NCBI GenBank assembly: GCA_964019055.1
Contig: OZ025210.1
Location: 9,952,992-10,016,991, forward strand
Reading direction: 5' to 3'
Length of the DNA: 64,000 bases
Source of the DNA: Anthopleura xanthogrammica
Lineage: Eukaryota; Cnidaria; Anthozoa; Actiniaria; Actiniidae
The position numbers were made by a program, and so were the translations under genes. Within the stretch, counting starts at the first letter, position 1. The number at the start of each line of letters is the position of its first letter. Positions 33,201 to 43,633 of the stretch are shown in pieces. Under the pieces are notes generated by a model. That model was not told the DNA's origin and searched no databases. It was given only the letters and a program-made list of their open reading frames with translations.

Positions 33201-36200
33201 CGCTATTTGCATGGACTCCTGTATCAGCTTCTCCCAGCCGTCAGACGTGATTTGTATGAAGAGATTGATGGACAGACAGACAAAAACGTGAAGCCAGAAA
33301 ACTCTCCCTTGTTTCCAGGCCCCGTCAGGATGCACCGACAAGCAAACACCAGCAAAGAAAGCGGTGACGTGTTGGTCAAAAATCACTTCAAGCAATCAGA
33401 TTTGGTCAATTCTTCCTCAGACATGGATCTGGAGGTCAAATACACCGATTCAGCAGCCATTAACAAGTCTAACGGAATGGTATCAGAAAGCAATGTCTAT
33501 GTATCTGAAGTGCTTCATTTTGGTGATCCAATCAAAACCAGGGACGGGCGTGACGTCACCACGATGAAGGTTACCCTGTACAGTCACGTGACTCTTATTG
33601 AGTTGGACAATGTTTTCTTTGTGGAAAAAGAAATCAAAGCCCTTAAGACCTATTTATTTGTTAGATTGGCCGTGCCGACTAAAGAAAGCTCTTTGAATGA
33701 GACAGATGGTCAGCAGTTGTCAACACAAGAACCCACTACAAATATCAGACATCGAAGGGCGGTAGGACTTGACTCCAATCAATCAGCAACTCCACACCCC
33801 GGAGTAAGAGGAGAAGCCGGAGGTGGGGGTAATGGAACGGTGGGGTCCGTAGCACCAACACAATTCAATGGTAATGGAACGCAATTCAATGGTAATGGAA
33901 CGCAATTCAATGGTAATGGAACGCAATTCAGTGGTAATAGCACCACGGGGTCCATAGCACCCACGCAAATCACTAACACCTCAGTAACAGACCCGAAGCT
34001 ACTCCTACGAAACCTTATGGATTCGCCCATATCAATAGGAAAAACCTTCTCTCTGTTTGACAACAAGATACTTGGAATACGAACCAAAGGAGAGGGTAAC
34101 GCCTGGCTAAAGAACACTGCTGTGGGAAATGAGACGAAAAAATGGGAAATAGGAACTGATCTTATTGTATCCCTTGGAAGTATCAAGGTAACCGTTTATC
34201 GGGTGAAGTACGACAACGAAGAGCTAGAAAAAGGAATTGAAAAAGAAAGAAGCTATTCTTGGGGGAGAGGAATTGTAAGTGTTAAGTCTCCCTAGATTTC
34301 ATTACTTTTAAAGTAGCTATAAATAGCCCGCATGGATGCCCATCCGTTAGTATTATACGCGCGAGCATGCGTTACTCTATTGAACGGGATATAAATCTCA
34401 TTAGCCTCTATAGTCAATATCACCAACATGGCTGCCGTATCTTTGTCTCTTCACTCATTTGGGGGTGTTTGTATAAACCGTTGTTTAATTCATTTTATTA
34501 TATTTTTCATTTTCCCCCCAGCCATTTTGTTTCAAAGTCCTGATCGTGAGGTTCTGTGTAGAGTTCAGCTTGACAGTTCAATTTGGCATACACCTGAAAC
34601 TTCTACCAAAAGAGACGTCACTCAGTCCCCCCAAGATTGCATTCGAGGTTTGTATATCCATATTTATTAAGCAATAGCAGGAGACTGGTACCGCTAGGCA
34701 CGATAACAAGGAATGATGTACTTTTCACCGAGTATTCCCCATTTCCCATACATCGGTTTACTGGTTACAGACAAAGCATTCTATCGAGGCTGCAAGGTAG
34801 TTTCAAAGGATTAATCAAATTTGAACCATGCAACCTCGACTGAATGCTTTGTGTTTGACCAGTGAACCGATGTATGGAAAATGGTGAATCATGGTCTGTC
34901 GACATTTTTCAACTCCGTCTCTCTTTGCTTTGTGGTTTATTCAAATGTTTCTTTGGCGGGCAGAGGAGGGTCCAGGGTTATCCCATGAATCATAGCGCTT
35001 ACCAATTGTAAACATTGAACCGTCTCGGTGTTGAAGAATCGAATACAAAGTCGTTTTTAAAGCCATGATCAGCCAACAAAATCGTGAACAATGAAAGTAG
35101 GGTTAACGTGTGTTGTTTTTTAACAATCCTACTTATGTTTACACCAAAAGGTAATGATATATTTGGAATGGCCCATAAAAAATTTGATATTTTAGAAAGG
35201 CGACTTGATACGCTTCAAATATTCGAGTGTCAGATGTTGTAGGCAAAATGCTTATTTCTCAGGAATTATAAGAGTATTTTTCGTTATACCATCATATTTT
35301 AGCTGAAGAGTTAATTCATAATTGTATACAAAAGTACTCCAAAGTACTCCAGGTTTTAGATGTGTTTAGGACCTCTGAAAATAGCCATTTTTTGACACTT
35401 CACGGAGAACTGAACATTGGAAATGTATAAATAATAAACGGAAATTCAGTAAAATCACTGCATATTTTAAACAAACGACAAGAAAAGTAATAAATTACAG
35501 CTTATCCGTATATTATATGCTGAAATAAGGAAAATAAGCGCTGGGATACGCACTTTGTTGAACAACGAGTCCATCCGAACAGTTGTCACTCGTCTCTTTC
35601 TCTCAAATTTATCCGTATATAACTAGATGCATCAGTCTAATATATAGATTTAGGCACTGCCTAAAAGCGGATCTCCCATAAATAGTATATTTAGTGCTAA
35701 AAACGTGACAATTGTGTGACGCGGCATAACGCTGGTTATAGCGTTACCACTTCGTTTGATTTTACCAGAATCCAGGAGGAAAAACTAAAAGAAAAACCAT
35801 TATTTTAAGCCTTCAAAAGCATTAGAAAACTTTTCAATTCGAAGAAAAATAATCATAGATCGTAGAGCATATGAATACATGTATAGAACAAAGGATTTTA
35901 TTCAGCAAATCTTAGTAATCAAAGTTGTAAGTTTTTTAGGTGGAAAGTGAACTACACTGAAAATTGTCGAAAAATATTACTGATAAGCTTAAGCTTACAT
36001 TCACTTGAACTTCACATGTAAAAAGAGACATATTCATTAATGCAAGATAATAATTTTCTTTGTTAGTAAGTTGGTCTTGAAAAGTTTTTTTTTCAGATTT
36101 ATTCTTAACTTTATTATCGAGCGAAATATCTTACAAAAACATAAGCTTATCCATAAAAAAAAACAAGCTCATCATTTTTGCGATTGTGCAATAGTAATAG

Positions 36201-38674
36201 CTGGAAAAGCCAGATAAATAGCAAATATTTGGTGTGATATATATTCCTTTTTCATATTTCATTCAACATTAAAATAAATTATCTATAAAAATGTCAAAAT
36301 ATTCATATGATTATGAAACTGGAATCTTGTTTTGACTTCGCGTGAGGTTCGCTGGCCGTCAAATATGTTTTTTCAAAGAACGAAGTCTTTTTACTAAGTC
36401 TTAGCCTTTTTTCTTGAAATGGGATCAAAAACAAAAGATCAAAGCTTCAAATATCGCTTTTTTGGTTCACAAGTATTGAAGAAAAAGATGATAAAAATCT
36501 AGAATGCAGTAAAAACGACAAACTATCCAAGTTTTTCTGACAATGTTTGCCGAACCAACGTCCTTGGCTTGTCTGAGAGTTTCTCCAGCTAGTTTACACA
36601 TTTCTTGTCGATTTTTTAAGAAATATTAGTTAAAATTAATGAATTTACCTTCTATGAAGTGTTTTCTACGGAACTGAAATATCATTCTTGCAGTATAATC
36701 AGGTTTTTCTGGTCTACAGGCCACTTTTTCTCTCACTGAAGTTTCAGTCACGAAACTTCATCTAATCGTAAGATTAAGAATCTTCCCTCGCTTTCCCTCG
36801 CTAAATCTTCTTTAGCAAGTCGCTAAAGTCGAAAAATTGTTTTTGTTCACTTTAAGACAGACATGACTTCGACTAAACGTATTTTTCGCATTGCAAAAAT
36901 AAGAAAAAATACTTCTTGATCCATCTTTGACTACATTATTGCAATTTTTCTGTGCATTTGTGAGTAAGCAAAGCGCGCGGGAACCCTGTGCAAAGTGGTA
37001 CACGGACGGACGTATGTATGTATGTATGTATGTATGTATGTACGTATGTACGTATGTATGTATGTATGGACAAGGTGATGACGTAATCAAGCCATGAAAA
37101 ATCAACTCGATGGGTTACCATTTCTTCTTAAGTATGGTGCTCCGCTCGCGCGGGCCTTCGGCCCGCGCGGGAGCTCCGCTAAAACAACTTCAACTCCTTC
37201 CAGGCTTGGAATAGAAGCAGAAACATCGCTTTTCGATACACAGAGAACATAAAATAAAGAAAAACTCTGGAAAAGATGCTGAGTATCTAGCAACTGAACT
37301 AAACATCGCCATTTTGATCTTCACTCAAAGCCAGCTCAAACAAAGTGTTGACGTCACGAAAGAATTGATAATATACTATGAAACGCAATGCATCATGGGA
37401 TAACCCCGGACCCTCCTCTGTTTGGCGGGCTCTCCATCGCTTTTCCTTTATCACACAGCTATCCCATGCAAGTACTAAAGAGTAAAGACGAGGAACGCGT
37501 GGTTTTTATGTTTATAATCACCAGTCTCCCGCGCCTCTAGTCTTCATAATTTCACTGTCAAGGGAATCACGGGTGGCGTAGGGCTGGCGAGAACGCTGGT
37601 CTATCACCTGCTCACCAAGGCGATCCGGGTTAGATTCCCGCACTCGGCGTCGTTTGTGAGTAGAGTTTTTTCTGGCCTCCTTCTCCAAAAGTCAACATCT
37701 AAATTGTAATTGGCCACTTTAAAAATTACCTGGATTAGCCCCAAGGTTATTGCAATACGCTTGCAACCAATTTGTAAGTTTTAATTATTTTTCTTGAAGA
37801 TATTGAAAATGTTGTTGTTGTTGTTGTCGTTGTAGAAACGAGCGATGGACTGGGGCAAAATTTTAATTTTAATGTCATTAGAAAAAAAATTGTTATGTGA
37901 TAAATCATCTTAAGATTAGTAAGTATGGCCAATTCAAACAGGATTTTATGATTACTCCAGGGAACAAGCGTGCCCTGTAACCATCCATTCTTTGTAAATT
38001 TTCGACACATTTGAAGGCTTGAAACACTTTTTGTTTTAACGAAAGACGCGTTCAAATTGGCCAGGCCTACTAATATTGAGATGCTTTATTAGATGACATA
38101 ACGTTTTCGCTAATTAGATTAAATTTAAAACTCGACCCAGTCTCTTCCTCGTTGCTAGACTGACCAATTGGAATTCAATTGATGAAAAGCCCTCCCCCCC
38201 CCCCCCCCCCCCACACACACACATCCAGTGCCACTGCTAAATCCTATTTATTATTGGTTATTGTCAATCGGTTCAAAATTGTGTAAAAAAAAATTGTAAT
38301 TAATGGTTTTTATTTGAAAGATCGAAACGTTTGGAGAAGTGACGGCAAGTGTAGAAGCCTATGCCTCATTGTGGATTGTTCGTGCCGGGATTTTTGTAGA
38401 CGGGACAATCGTTCGTGTTACCGTTCCTACCAAGCTGTCGTACAGTGCAGTAAAGCCAGCCAATCAGAAGTGGTGTTTGGCATCAAAAAATGCACAACTG
38501 ACTGCCTTAGAACTGCATGCTGGTCTGTTCTACAAATTCAGAAAATGCCGATTTATTTTCAGATGGTTTAGCAGCTATATCCGTTGTTGGTGGGGAACGA
38601 GGAATACGCTCTTAAGCTTTGGTAGATGGGCTGCTCTAGAGGAAAGCTTCGACATTTATGAAACTTGCTTTTAG
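27297..38674 (+). CDS. A2: type II membrane protein with furin-type site, five exons (684 aa)
   Basis: Exons 27297-27561, 28914-29061, 33113-34274, 34522-34647 and 38321-38674 join in frame to 684 residues, with splice phases identical to A1. The membrane helix is at 29-51 and the furin-type RHRR at 350-353. Next comes a linker unlike that of A1: a short glycine stretch, then four NGNGTQF-type heptads ending SGNSTTG, each with a sequon. The remaining ectodomain, exon 4 (KFC becomes RFC) and exon 5 (GRWAALEESFDIYETCF) follow A1 closely. Introns are larger (intron 2 is 4.1 kb, intron 4 is 3.7 kb) because of insertions. Both copies are intact, which argues for selection on each. Function unknown; a surface or matrix role is possible but not shown. 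Confidence 0.85.
27562..28913 (+). other. A2 intron 1
   Basis: The first part aligns with A1 intron 1 (aaaaggaagatgacagagtt). From 28018 it carries the SINE 3' half and the block shared with 19490-19790. 28487-28655 is a hairpin element; 28655-28760 resembles 24360-24460 (cgcggtaattctgag). No exon seen. Confidence 0.55.
28487..28655. mobile_element. Hairpin MITE
   Basis: Left arm cttattgcgattttgagccg, right arm cggcttaaaatcgcaataag, with inner pairs (ccgccaatacgggttta, and ggaaatatattcc) over about 80 bp per arm. The apex is at cgcgaagcgac. One arm is also present near 22441-22530. Confidence 0.7.
29214..29720. repeat. 253-bp direct tandem duplication
   Basis: Copies 29214-29466 and 29467-29720 both begin taatctattctacaacactc and end gtaattcacgtgcttattag, with about six differences. 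The second copy continues to 29796 (gcatatcattaggagtgttg). A third, partial copy lies at 31728-31906. The outer termini acaacactcc and ggagtgttgt are inverted complements. Confidence 0.85.
29940..31500. repeat. 31-bp minisatellite, about 50 copies
   Basis: Unit cagttcggtgaaaactcacc plus an 11-bp tail in three main versions: cacaaatagaa, cacaaattaaa and ccaagattaaa. A rarer pair (aagttaaa followed by gaaacctcacc) recurs at about 30101, 30351 and 30661, spaced about 8 and 10 units apart, so blocks of several units were duplicated together. Degenerate units precede it from about 29850. As the unit is not a multiple of three, it is not coding. Exact copy number depends on assembly. Confidence 0.95.
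31534..31686 (-). CDS. Short ORF of the minisatellite unit, 50 codons
   Basis: The minus strand starts MADNNQPEIQVPVAADNVPE and is rich in A, V, P and E, ending in FELASIYSLTFI. Upstream on the same strand are a pyrimidine-rich leader and a TATA box (gaatataaagca, about 31797) inside the partial direct repeat. Downstream the minisatellite begins at once. It looks like the N-terminus of a larger protein whose rest was replaced by the tandem array. No domain recognised; it may be a dead remnant. Confidence 0.35.
   Translation of the reverse strand: MADNNQPEIQVPVAADNVPEDVVPAAATAEPARPVENAFELASIYSLTFI
31728..31906. repeat. Third, partial copy of the 253-bp repeat
   Basis: Matches 29620-29796 (tcctgcactctatcgctgtt, then tttcaacttttgcatatcat) and ends in gagtgttgtgaata. 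It lacks the acaacactccc...gtgggccg half present in the other two copies. Confidence 0.8.
33830..33950. repeat. In-frame 21-bp repeats in A2 exon 3
   Basis: Four copies of aatggtaatggaacgcaatt-type units encode NGNGTQF heptads. A1 has 14-residue NGTGGS-type repeats instead. Each unit carries an N-x-T sequon. Confidence 0.85.
34730..34888. mobile_element. Hairpin MITE absent from A1
   Basis: ccatacatcggtttactggt and gaccagtgaaccgatgtatgg are paired, continuing through acaaagcatt with aatgctttgt, and tcgaggctgca with tgcaacctcga. The orthologous A1 site (about 16200-16225) has no insert. Confidence 0.7.
37013..37069. repeat. GTAT microsatellite
   Basis: About 14 tetramers of gtat with a few gtac variants. 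The Thr/Ile-His ORFs on the minus strand are by-products. Confidence 0.9.
37139..37177. repeat. GC-rich hairpin
   Basis: gctcgcgcgggcc and ggcccgcgcgggagc flank a ttc loop. It is strikingly GC-rich in an AT-rich window and lies inside the MULE-like element. Confidence 0.8.
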
Positions 38675-39460
38675 TAAACCATTCCTTTTCTGACGCTGAT
38701 AAATGCTTGCTAAAGTTTTGCTGAAGATAATAGTAAAAGAAAACTCATAGATAAATCAGGAATCAACGTTTATAGATTTCGCTGACGACATTGTCTACAT
38801 TTTGCATTGATTAGCACAAATCCGAACTTTTAGTAAAAGTCGCACTCCCTATTAATCAAATCTTTTAGTCAGGTCGGTTAGTGACGAAAATAGCGAAGAT
38901 CGAGAACTCTTGAGTACAAGCATCAAACTTGGCACAAATGTTCATTGGGGCATACTAAACAGATTTAGGGGTGGGTGCCAAAAAATATGGTGGTCGGGAG
39001 GAGGCACGTCACACTCTCTACTAGATGGATAAACTTTATCAAAATTTAAGTGAAAGGAAAAAGTATCCTTCGAGTTTTGAGGCTAACATGGTTCCAGAGC
39101 TGTTTAAAAAAGTCAGAATGGCGTTTACAGTTAGTTGATATCTCGTTTTGTTTCAGATATATCAAAAGCGAGGCGTGCCCCCCTTACCCCCGACAAATTT
39201 TGGCACCCACCCCTAAAGAATATATACCCAAAAGAACATTTTTGCCAAGTTTGGTGCTTGTACTCAAGAGTGCACGATCTTTTTGTTAACAGACCTGACT
39301 ATTTCCTCCTCACTGCCCTGTGCTTAAAAGCTTCTTTAAAATGCTTGAATGTAATTTTTGTAGTTTTTAAAAGTTCTGAATATTGTGATTATAATATTAG
39401 GATCATTGGCCTTTTTCTAACATTTTTGTAATACTGAATGTAGAATATATAATAAAACAA
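38675..39460 (+). other. A2 3' UTR, split by a MITE
   Basis: Aligns with the A1 3' UTR on both sides of the insertion (ttagtaaaccattccttttc; later aaaatgcttgaatgtaat). AATAAA is at 39451-39456. Confidence 0.65.
38867..39303. mobile_element. Near-palindromic MITE, TA-flanked
   Basis: Terminal gtcaggtc at the left and gacctgac at the right are bounded by TA. Long arms pair (ttgagtacaagcatcaaact with the mirror aagtttggtgcttgtactcaa; aggggtgggtgccaaaa with ttttggcacccacccct). It is missing from the A1 3' UTR. The TA flanks suggest a Tc1/mariner-type origin; the coordinates of the ends are good to a few bases. Confidence 0.6.
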
Positions 39461-39507
39461 GCACTTTTAACATACATGTTCTAACGGTATGGAGTCTGAT
39501 TGTTGAA

Positions 39508-39595
39508 TGGGGGTAGCCAGGGGGTAGCCAGGGGATAACCAGGGGATAGCCATGGGATAGCCAGGGGGTAGCCAGGGGATAGCCAGGGGTAGCCC
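39508..39595. repeat. GGGGATAGCCAG minisatellite
   Basis: About seven copies of an 11-12 bp unit (ggggatagccag, gggggtagccag). It sits directly before another copy of the promoter-unit motif. Confidence 0.85.
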
Positions 39596-39660
39596 CCTTC
39601 ATCTTCTCAGTACATCATTGGAGATGTTTGGCTGAGAAACAATAAACGTTAACAATTAAA
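39596..39660 (+). promoter_or_regulatory. Copy of the A promoter unit downstream of A2
   Basis: ccccttcatcttctcagtac and gctgagaaacaataaac match the A1 promoter (9391-9427). No exon follows. Confidence 0.5.
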
Positions 39661-41000
39661 ATCACTCATATTAGGTATTGTCTTTACACTGTATAAATGC
39701 TATCCTAACTTGCAAAGTCAGTTTGCTCGCCATTTAGTGATTTTAAGGGATCAATTCTTGTAGTTGGTTTGCCATTTGGATTGAAATCTACAACCGTTCA
39801 CGTGAACACCAGACGTTTGTTTAGATTTTTGTTTTTTTTAGCCAGTGTTGACAAACGAATGCAATTCCTTTTAGCCATAGCTTGATAAAAAGGAGTAACG
39901 GCATATTTAAATGAATATTAGTCTTTTGTAAAAATAATTATAAATCAAACGGTTTTAGAACCGAAAAAAGAAATCCTCCTTTGAAGTGTACTGTGAAGCG
40001 TGACGTGCTGACTGTAACGATCACGTGCTTATACTCACAAACCCAAGGTAATTTATGTTGTTTCCCTTCAAATAGCTTATTATCTTCATATTCACTGGTT
40101 ATTTTACTTGCAATATTGGTTGGACACTCTGGAAATCGTAAATTCTTCCGAAGCAGTTTTCGGTATCACTTCTGGCACACGACTGTATCACCCATAAATG
40201 TAATAACAACCATAAATGTAATACCCACCATAAATGTAATAAAATCAACCATAAATGTGATACCCACCATAAATGTAATAAAATCAACCATAAATGTAAT
40301 AATGGACCCCACCATAAATGTAATAAAATTTAACCATAAATGTAATACTCGAACCCCACCATAAATGTAATAAAATTTAACCATAAATGTAATAATTGTT
40401 TGGTTAGTCAGTGTACTGAAGGTCAACACCGGATCACATGACAATTCGTATCTATCCTTCACCGGTATGTGTCTAGAAGTAATTATATGTCAATCTCGCG
40501 TAGAAAACTGAGTCGCTCCAAGACCAAAATAACTCCTAATCCTTGTTATATAATCTATTGTTTATTGTTTGAGTTGTTTTGAGATAGATTAGCCAATTAT
40601 AACCCCTTGAAATAATTTTATCCTCTACACCTGTATTTTGAGTAGATAAAAATTTGTCTTACAAAAAGCCATATAGCAAATGTGCTAAACCCTTATGTAA
40701 TTCACTCAGAACTTCGGCGATTGAATGTTGAAATAATGGTCTTTCAAATGATAGAAAGATTTCTTTGGGCAAATGTTTGTGCGTGATGCTTCACATCGTC
40801 AAAGTATGGTGAAATTGTATTTCTTTGACCTCTGGTGGTCATTAAAAGCAACACGAGATCTTGTAGTTTGTTTTGACTTCAAGTCAATAAAACCGCTCTA
40901 AAAAGCTACAAAAAAAAATAAAGAATGCTTCTCTTTTAGATAATTCTTACCTGTTTCGATCTGAAAGTGGTATTTTTAGGATCTCTCGGCAAAGTTTTCA
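39661..41000. other. Spacer with ATAAATGTAAT tandem array
   Basis: No gene. 40187-40400 is an irregular tandem array built on accataaatgtaat with aaaatcaa or cccacc spacers, about 11 units. ORFs across it on both strands are repeat products. The rest is unannotatable. Confidence 0.6.
40187..40400. repeat. Irregular minisatellite, core accataaatgtaat
   Basis: Around eleven copies of the 14-bp core with alternating spacers aaaatcaa, aaaattta and cccacc. Non-coding. Confidence 0.85.
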
Positions 41001-41753
41001 CACAGGGAGCCCGCAGCCACTGGTAGAATCAGTGATTAGAACAAAATCTATCATGCATAAATGCACGTGCTAGCTCCCGCACGAGCTTCAAGTCTGAATA
41101 AATTATCAGCTGCTAACGTTGCTAGCGTAGAATATAATGACAAGGGATGAAACTTCAAGAATTTTTCGTTCTATCTGCGCCTCGATCGAGTAAGGGGGGA
41201 CGGAAGCGGAAATGAACAATAGCACCGGAAATGAGCGTCTTCCGTTTAAAGCTTTGGAAGATAGTAATGACAATGAAATTCCTTCAAAATCGTTATTATA
41301 GATACAGAAAAAAGTTATTTTAGATGCAGAACGAAGTAAAAACATCGATTTTGATGACTACATGTCAGATTTATAAGGTTCCATTTTACTTCCGTCCCCC
41401 CTTACTCGAGGCGCAGATAGAACGAAAACAAGATTTTAATTTGTTGCCATTTTTTCAAGACATAAGTCCATGCTGATTTTTTCTGTCCACACAGAACGTT
41501 AGACAAACTTTCCAAGTATCAGTATTTTGAGGTTTAATTAAAACTTAAAAGACATTTCATGATTTTTTAAAAGCAATTTTATTCGAGGGGTCCATTTGAA
41601 GTTTCATCCCTTGTCATTATATTCTACGCTAGCAACGTTAGCAGCTGATAATTTATTCAGACTTGAAGCTCGTGCGGCAGCTAGCACTTGCATTTACGCA
41701 TGATAGATTTTGTTCTAATCACTGATTCTACCAGTGGCTGTGGGCTCCCTGTG
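41001..41753. mobile_element. 753-bp fold-back element with 7-bp target duplication
   Basis: Ends CACAGGGAGCCC and gggctccctgtg, with arms of about 157 bp (41001-41158 and 41597-41753). A second internal pair is present (cgttctatctgcgcctcg at 41167 and cgaggcgcagatagaacg at about 41408). Both flanks are gttttca (40994-41000 and 41754-41760). It is non-coding. Same terminus type and target length as 7829-8098 and 54003-54693. Confidence 0.8.
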
Positions 41754-41760
41754 GTTTTCA

Positions 41761-42617
41761 CTAACGATTACCGTTATGCATGAGTCAATGTAAACCCCGA
41801 CCCCCCCCCCCCCCAACCCCGGGACAAGGTGGGGATTAGTAGGGGAAATGTAGGGGATTTGAGGTCATATTCATCCCCCAGGGGGTCGGGGGCTGGATAG
41901 CTTTGGTATCTTGTCCGTCAGTGATGGAAAAACATGGCGTCAGCTGAAAAGGTGAGTTCTTTGTGATGCAAATGAAAATCCTTTGTCTTTTCATTGAATT
42001 ATTGACAATCCAAGCTTGAAACTGCTAAAGAAATACTGTTTAAGAGCTCATGTTTGCTTTTAGGGGCTCATTTTTTTAACTTAATCTGTAATCATTGACT
42101 GATGCATTACTATAATCCCTGACTCGTGTCACAAGCTTGTCAACAGTTTCGCCACAGGAAGCCCATCGATGATTGCAGACTGGTGAGTTTCCGAATATTT
42201 TGAGTAAACCTTTTTTACCGTACTGGTTGTCTCGGAAATGTGTAAAATTATATTCTATGTAAGCGGTAAAATATTTGGTAGATCTTAGTTGTTTTTTTTT
42301 TTTTTAAATCCAAGATCATAATAACATATACCACATTCCGCAGTTGAAATATTCACATACTATTTTCGCATTTTCGACGGACTTTGGAAATTTGCATTTT
42401 TCTCCGAAATGAAACTTTATTTTATAAAACCAACTATACAGTTATTCTCAGGAAAGATTGCCCTACCAAAGTTAAAAGTATGAGCGAAATCGAATTCTCG
42501 AGGTTTGCCGCAGATTTTAAATTTTGCTCGATCGTTACAGACATCCACTCTTAAAGCATGAAATGGCGTGGAATTTCGGAGTGATAGATCGAAGAATATT
42601 AGAGACAGGTGCTGGTT
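41761..42617. other. Spacer containing a possible start of a micro-exon gene
   Basis: A C-run lies at about 41800-41816. The possible exons are described separately. The rest shows no feature. Confidence 0.4.
41934..42182 (+). CDS. Possible 5' end of a spliced gene, two micro-exons
   Basis: Exon 1 (41934-41951) is ATG GCG TCA GCT GAA AAG followed by a strong donor gtgagt. Exon 2 (42147-42182) follows a gtcaacag acceptor and ends at another gtgagt donor. Both exons are phase 0 and join as MASAEK-FRHRKPIDDCRL with no stop. Two consensus donors in register are unlikely by chance but possible. No downstream exon is identified; the inverted-repeat arm starts at about 42618. Family unknown. Confidence 0.3.
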
Positions 42618-43601
42618 CCATTGGAACCATGTGAAAATTTAGAGAAAATGTTGCGTTGTGTGACGCTGTGCTATGTTCAACTTAGGTAAGTACCGTCTAC
42701 GCAATCTTCCCTAAATAATCCGTACGCGTGTGACCAGAGCGTAAATGAGATTAGAAAGTTTTTAAAAGAGCAAGTGTCTGTAAATCTCGCCTGGAGTGGT
42801 GCAAAATGTGAAAAATCGAAATCCCCCAAACTTTGTCAGTTTGTAGGTATAGATAAGCTATAACTATTAGTCTAATTTTGAACTCATTCCGATTATTATT
42901 TGGGGAGAAAGTAATATTTTTCTGTTGTGCCGTTCTCAAGCGGGTATCAGAGCTCATTACCATATCGTACATCGAGCAAATTTCAGAACAAACCAGAAAA
43001 ACAATGGCAACAATAATAGCATTTATGAAGAGAAGACATGTTAACAAACAATCTCAATGAGTTTTGTTTGAATACCTTGCAAAATGAATATTTTTGAGAT
43101 TTTTGAATTTTAACTCAGTATTTTTCGGTCATTTATCATACGCAAATATTACCTAACTTTAAAGGCCAAAATCTCACAATGGCATATGACTAGAAGCTCT
43201 AAAACTGTATCCAAGTGAAAGAGCATTGTTTCTACTTGCTAAATGTCAAATAAAATTTTTGAACTATTCAAATGTCGAAATTTTAGAAGACCCCGAACGC
43301 GTGACATTTACGTTAAAAATTGCCGTGACTTCTCCAGGGTCAAACAAGATAAACATCAAATATGACTGAGTAAACTCCAGATACTTACATTCATTGAACT
43401 AATTTCATCTTTTCTATAGTCTAGAACCTCTAAATTGAACTGTAGATTGGATGTATCTTTAAATTAGCAACATTTGACATTTTCAAAGCGAGATTTTTTA
43501 ACTGACTGACCTGAAATTGTTGTCACGAAGTAAGTGTCAAACGATGGTCTTCAATTTGTCACGAAATATCGACCAATTTCATCACTGTAGTCTCACAGAT
43601 C

Positions 43602-43602
<1 letters not shown>

Positions 43603-43633
<31 letters not shown>

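Larger units (their letters stand above)
34961..37420. mobile_element. MULE-like non-autonomous element with 9-bp target duplication
   Basis: Left end CAGAGGAGGGTCC-A-GGGTTATCCCATGA and right end its complement (tcatgggataacccc, then ggaccctcctctg), about 28 bp. Both flanks are tttggcggg (34952-34960 and 37421-37429). A1 intron 4 has the empty site (tgtggcgggctcc, about 16421). The 2.46-kb interior has no coding ORF. It includes a GTAT tract (37013-37069), a GC-rich hairpin (37139-37177), and a segment (about 37080-37120) matching 12388-12427 inverted, so another repeat may be nested. A 9-bp duplication fits Mutator-like elements. Confidence 0.75.
34648..38320 (+). other. A2 intron 4
   Basis: Contains the hairpin MITE 34730-34888, the MULE-like element 34961-37420, a tRNA-derived SINE at about 37560-37655 (ctcaccaaggcgatccgggt, then gattcccgcactcggcgtcg; shared with A1 intron 4), and a C-run with an ACAC tract at 38193-38221. 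The flanking parts align with A1 intron 4. Confidence 0.6.

Noticed and set aside
37747..38055. 102-codon ORF with a threonine run
   Set aside because: The run is a GTT microsatellite in A2 intron 4; no conservation in A1.
40166..40462. 98-codon ORF with repeated ITFMV
   Set aside because: Direct product of the accataaatgtaat tandem array.
42751..43047. 98-codon ORF (MLTCLLFINAIIV) present in both inverted repeats
   Set aside because: Its presence twice is explained by the repeat. The right copy has a 65-bp deletion inside it and neither shows a recognisable domain.
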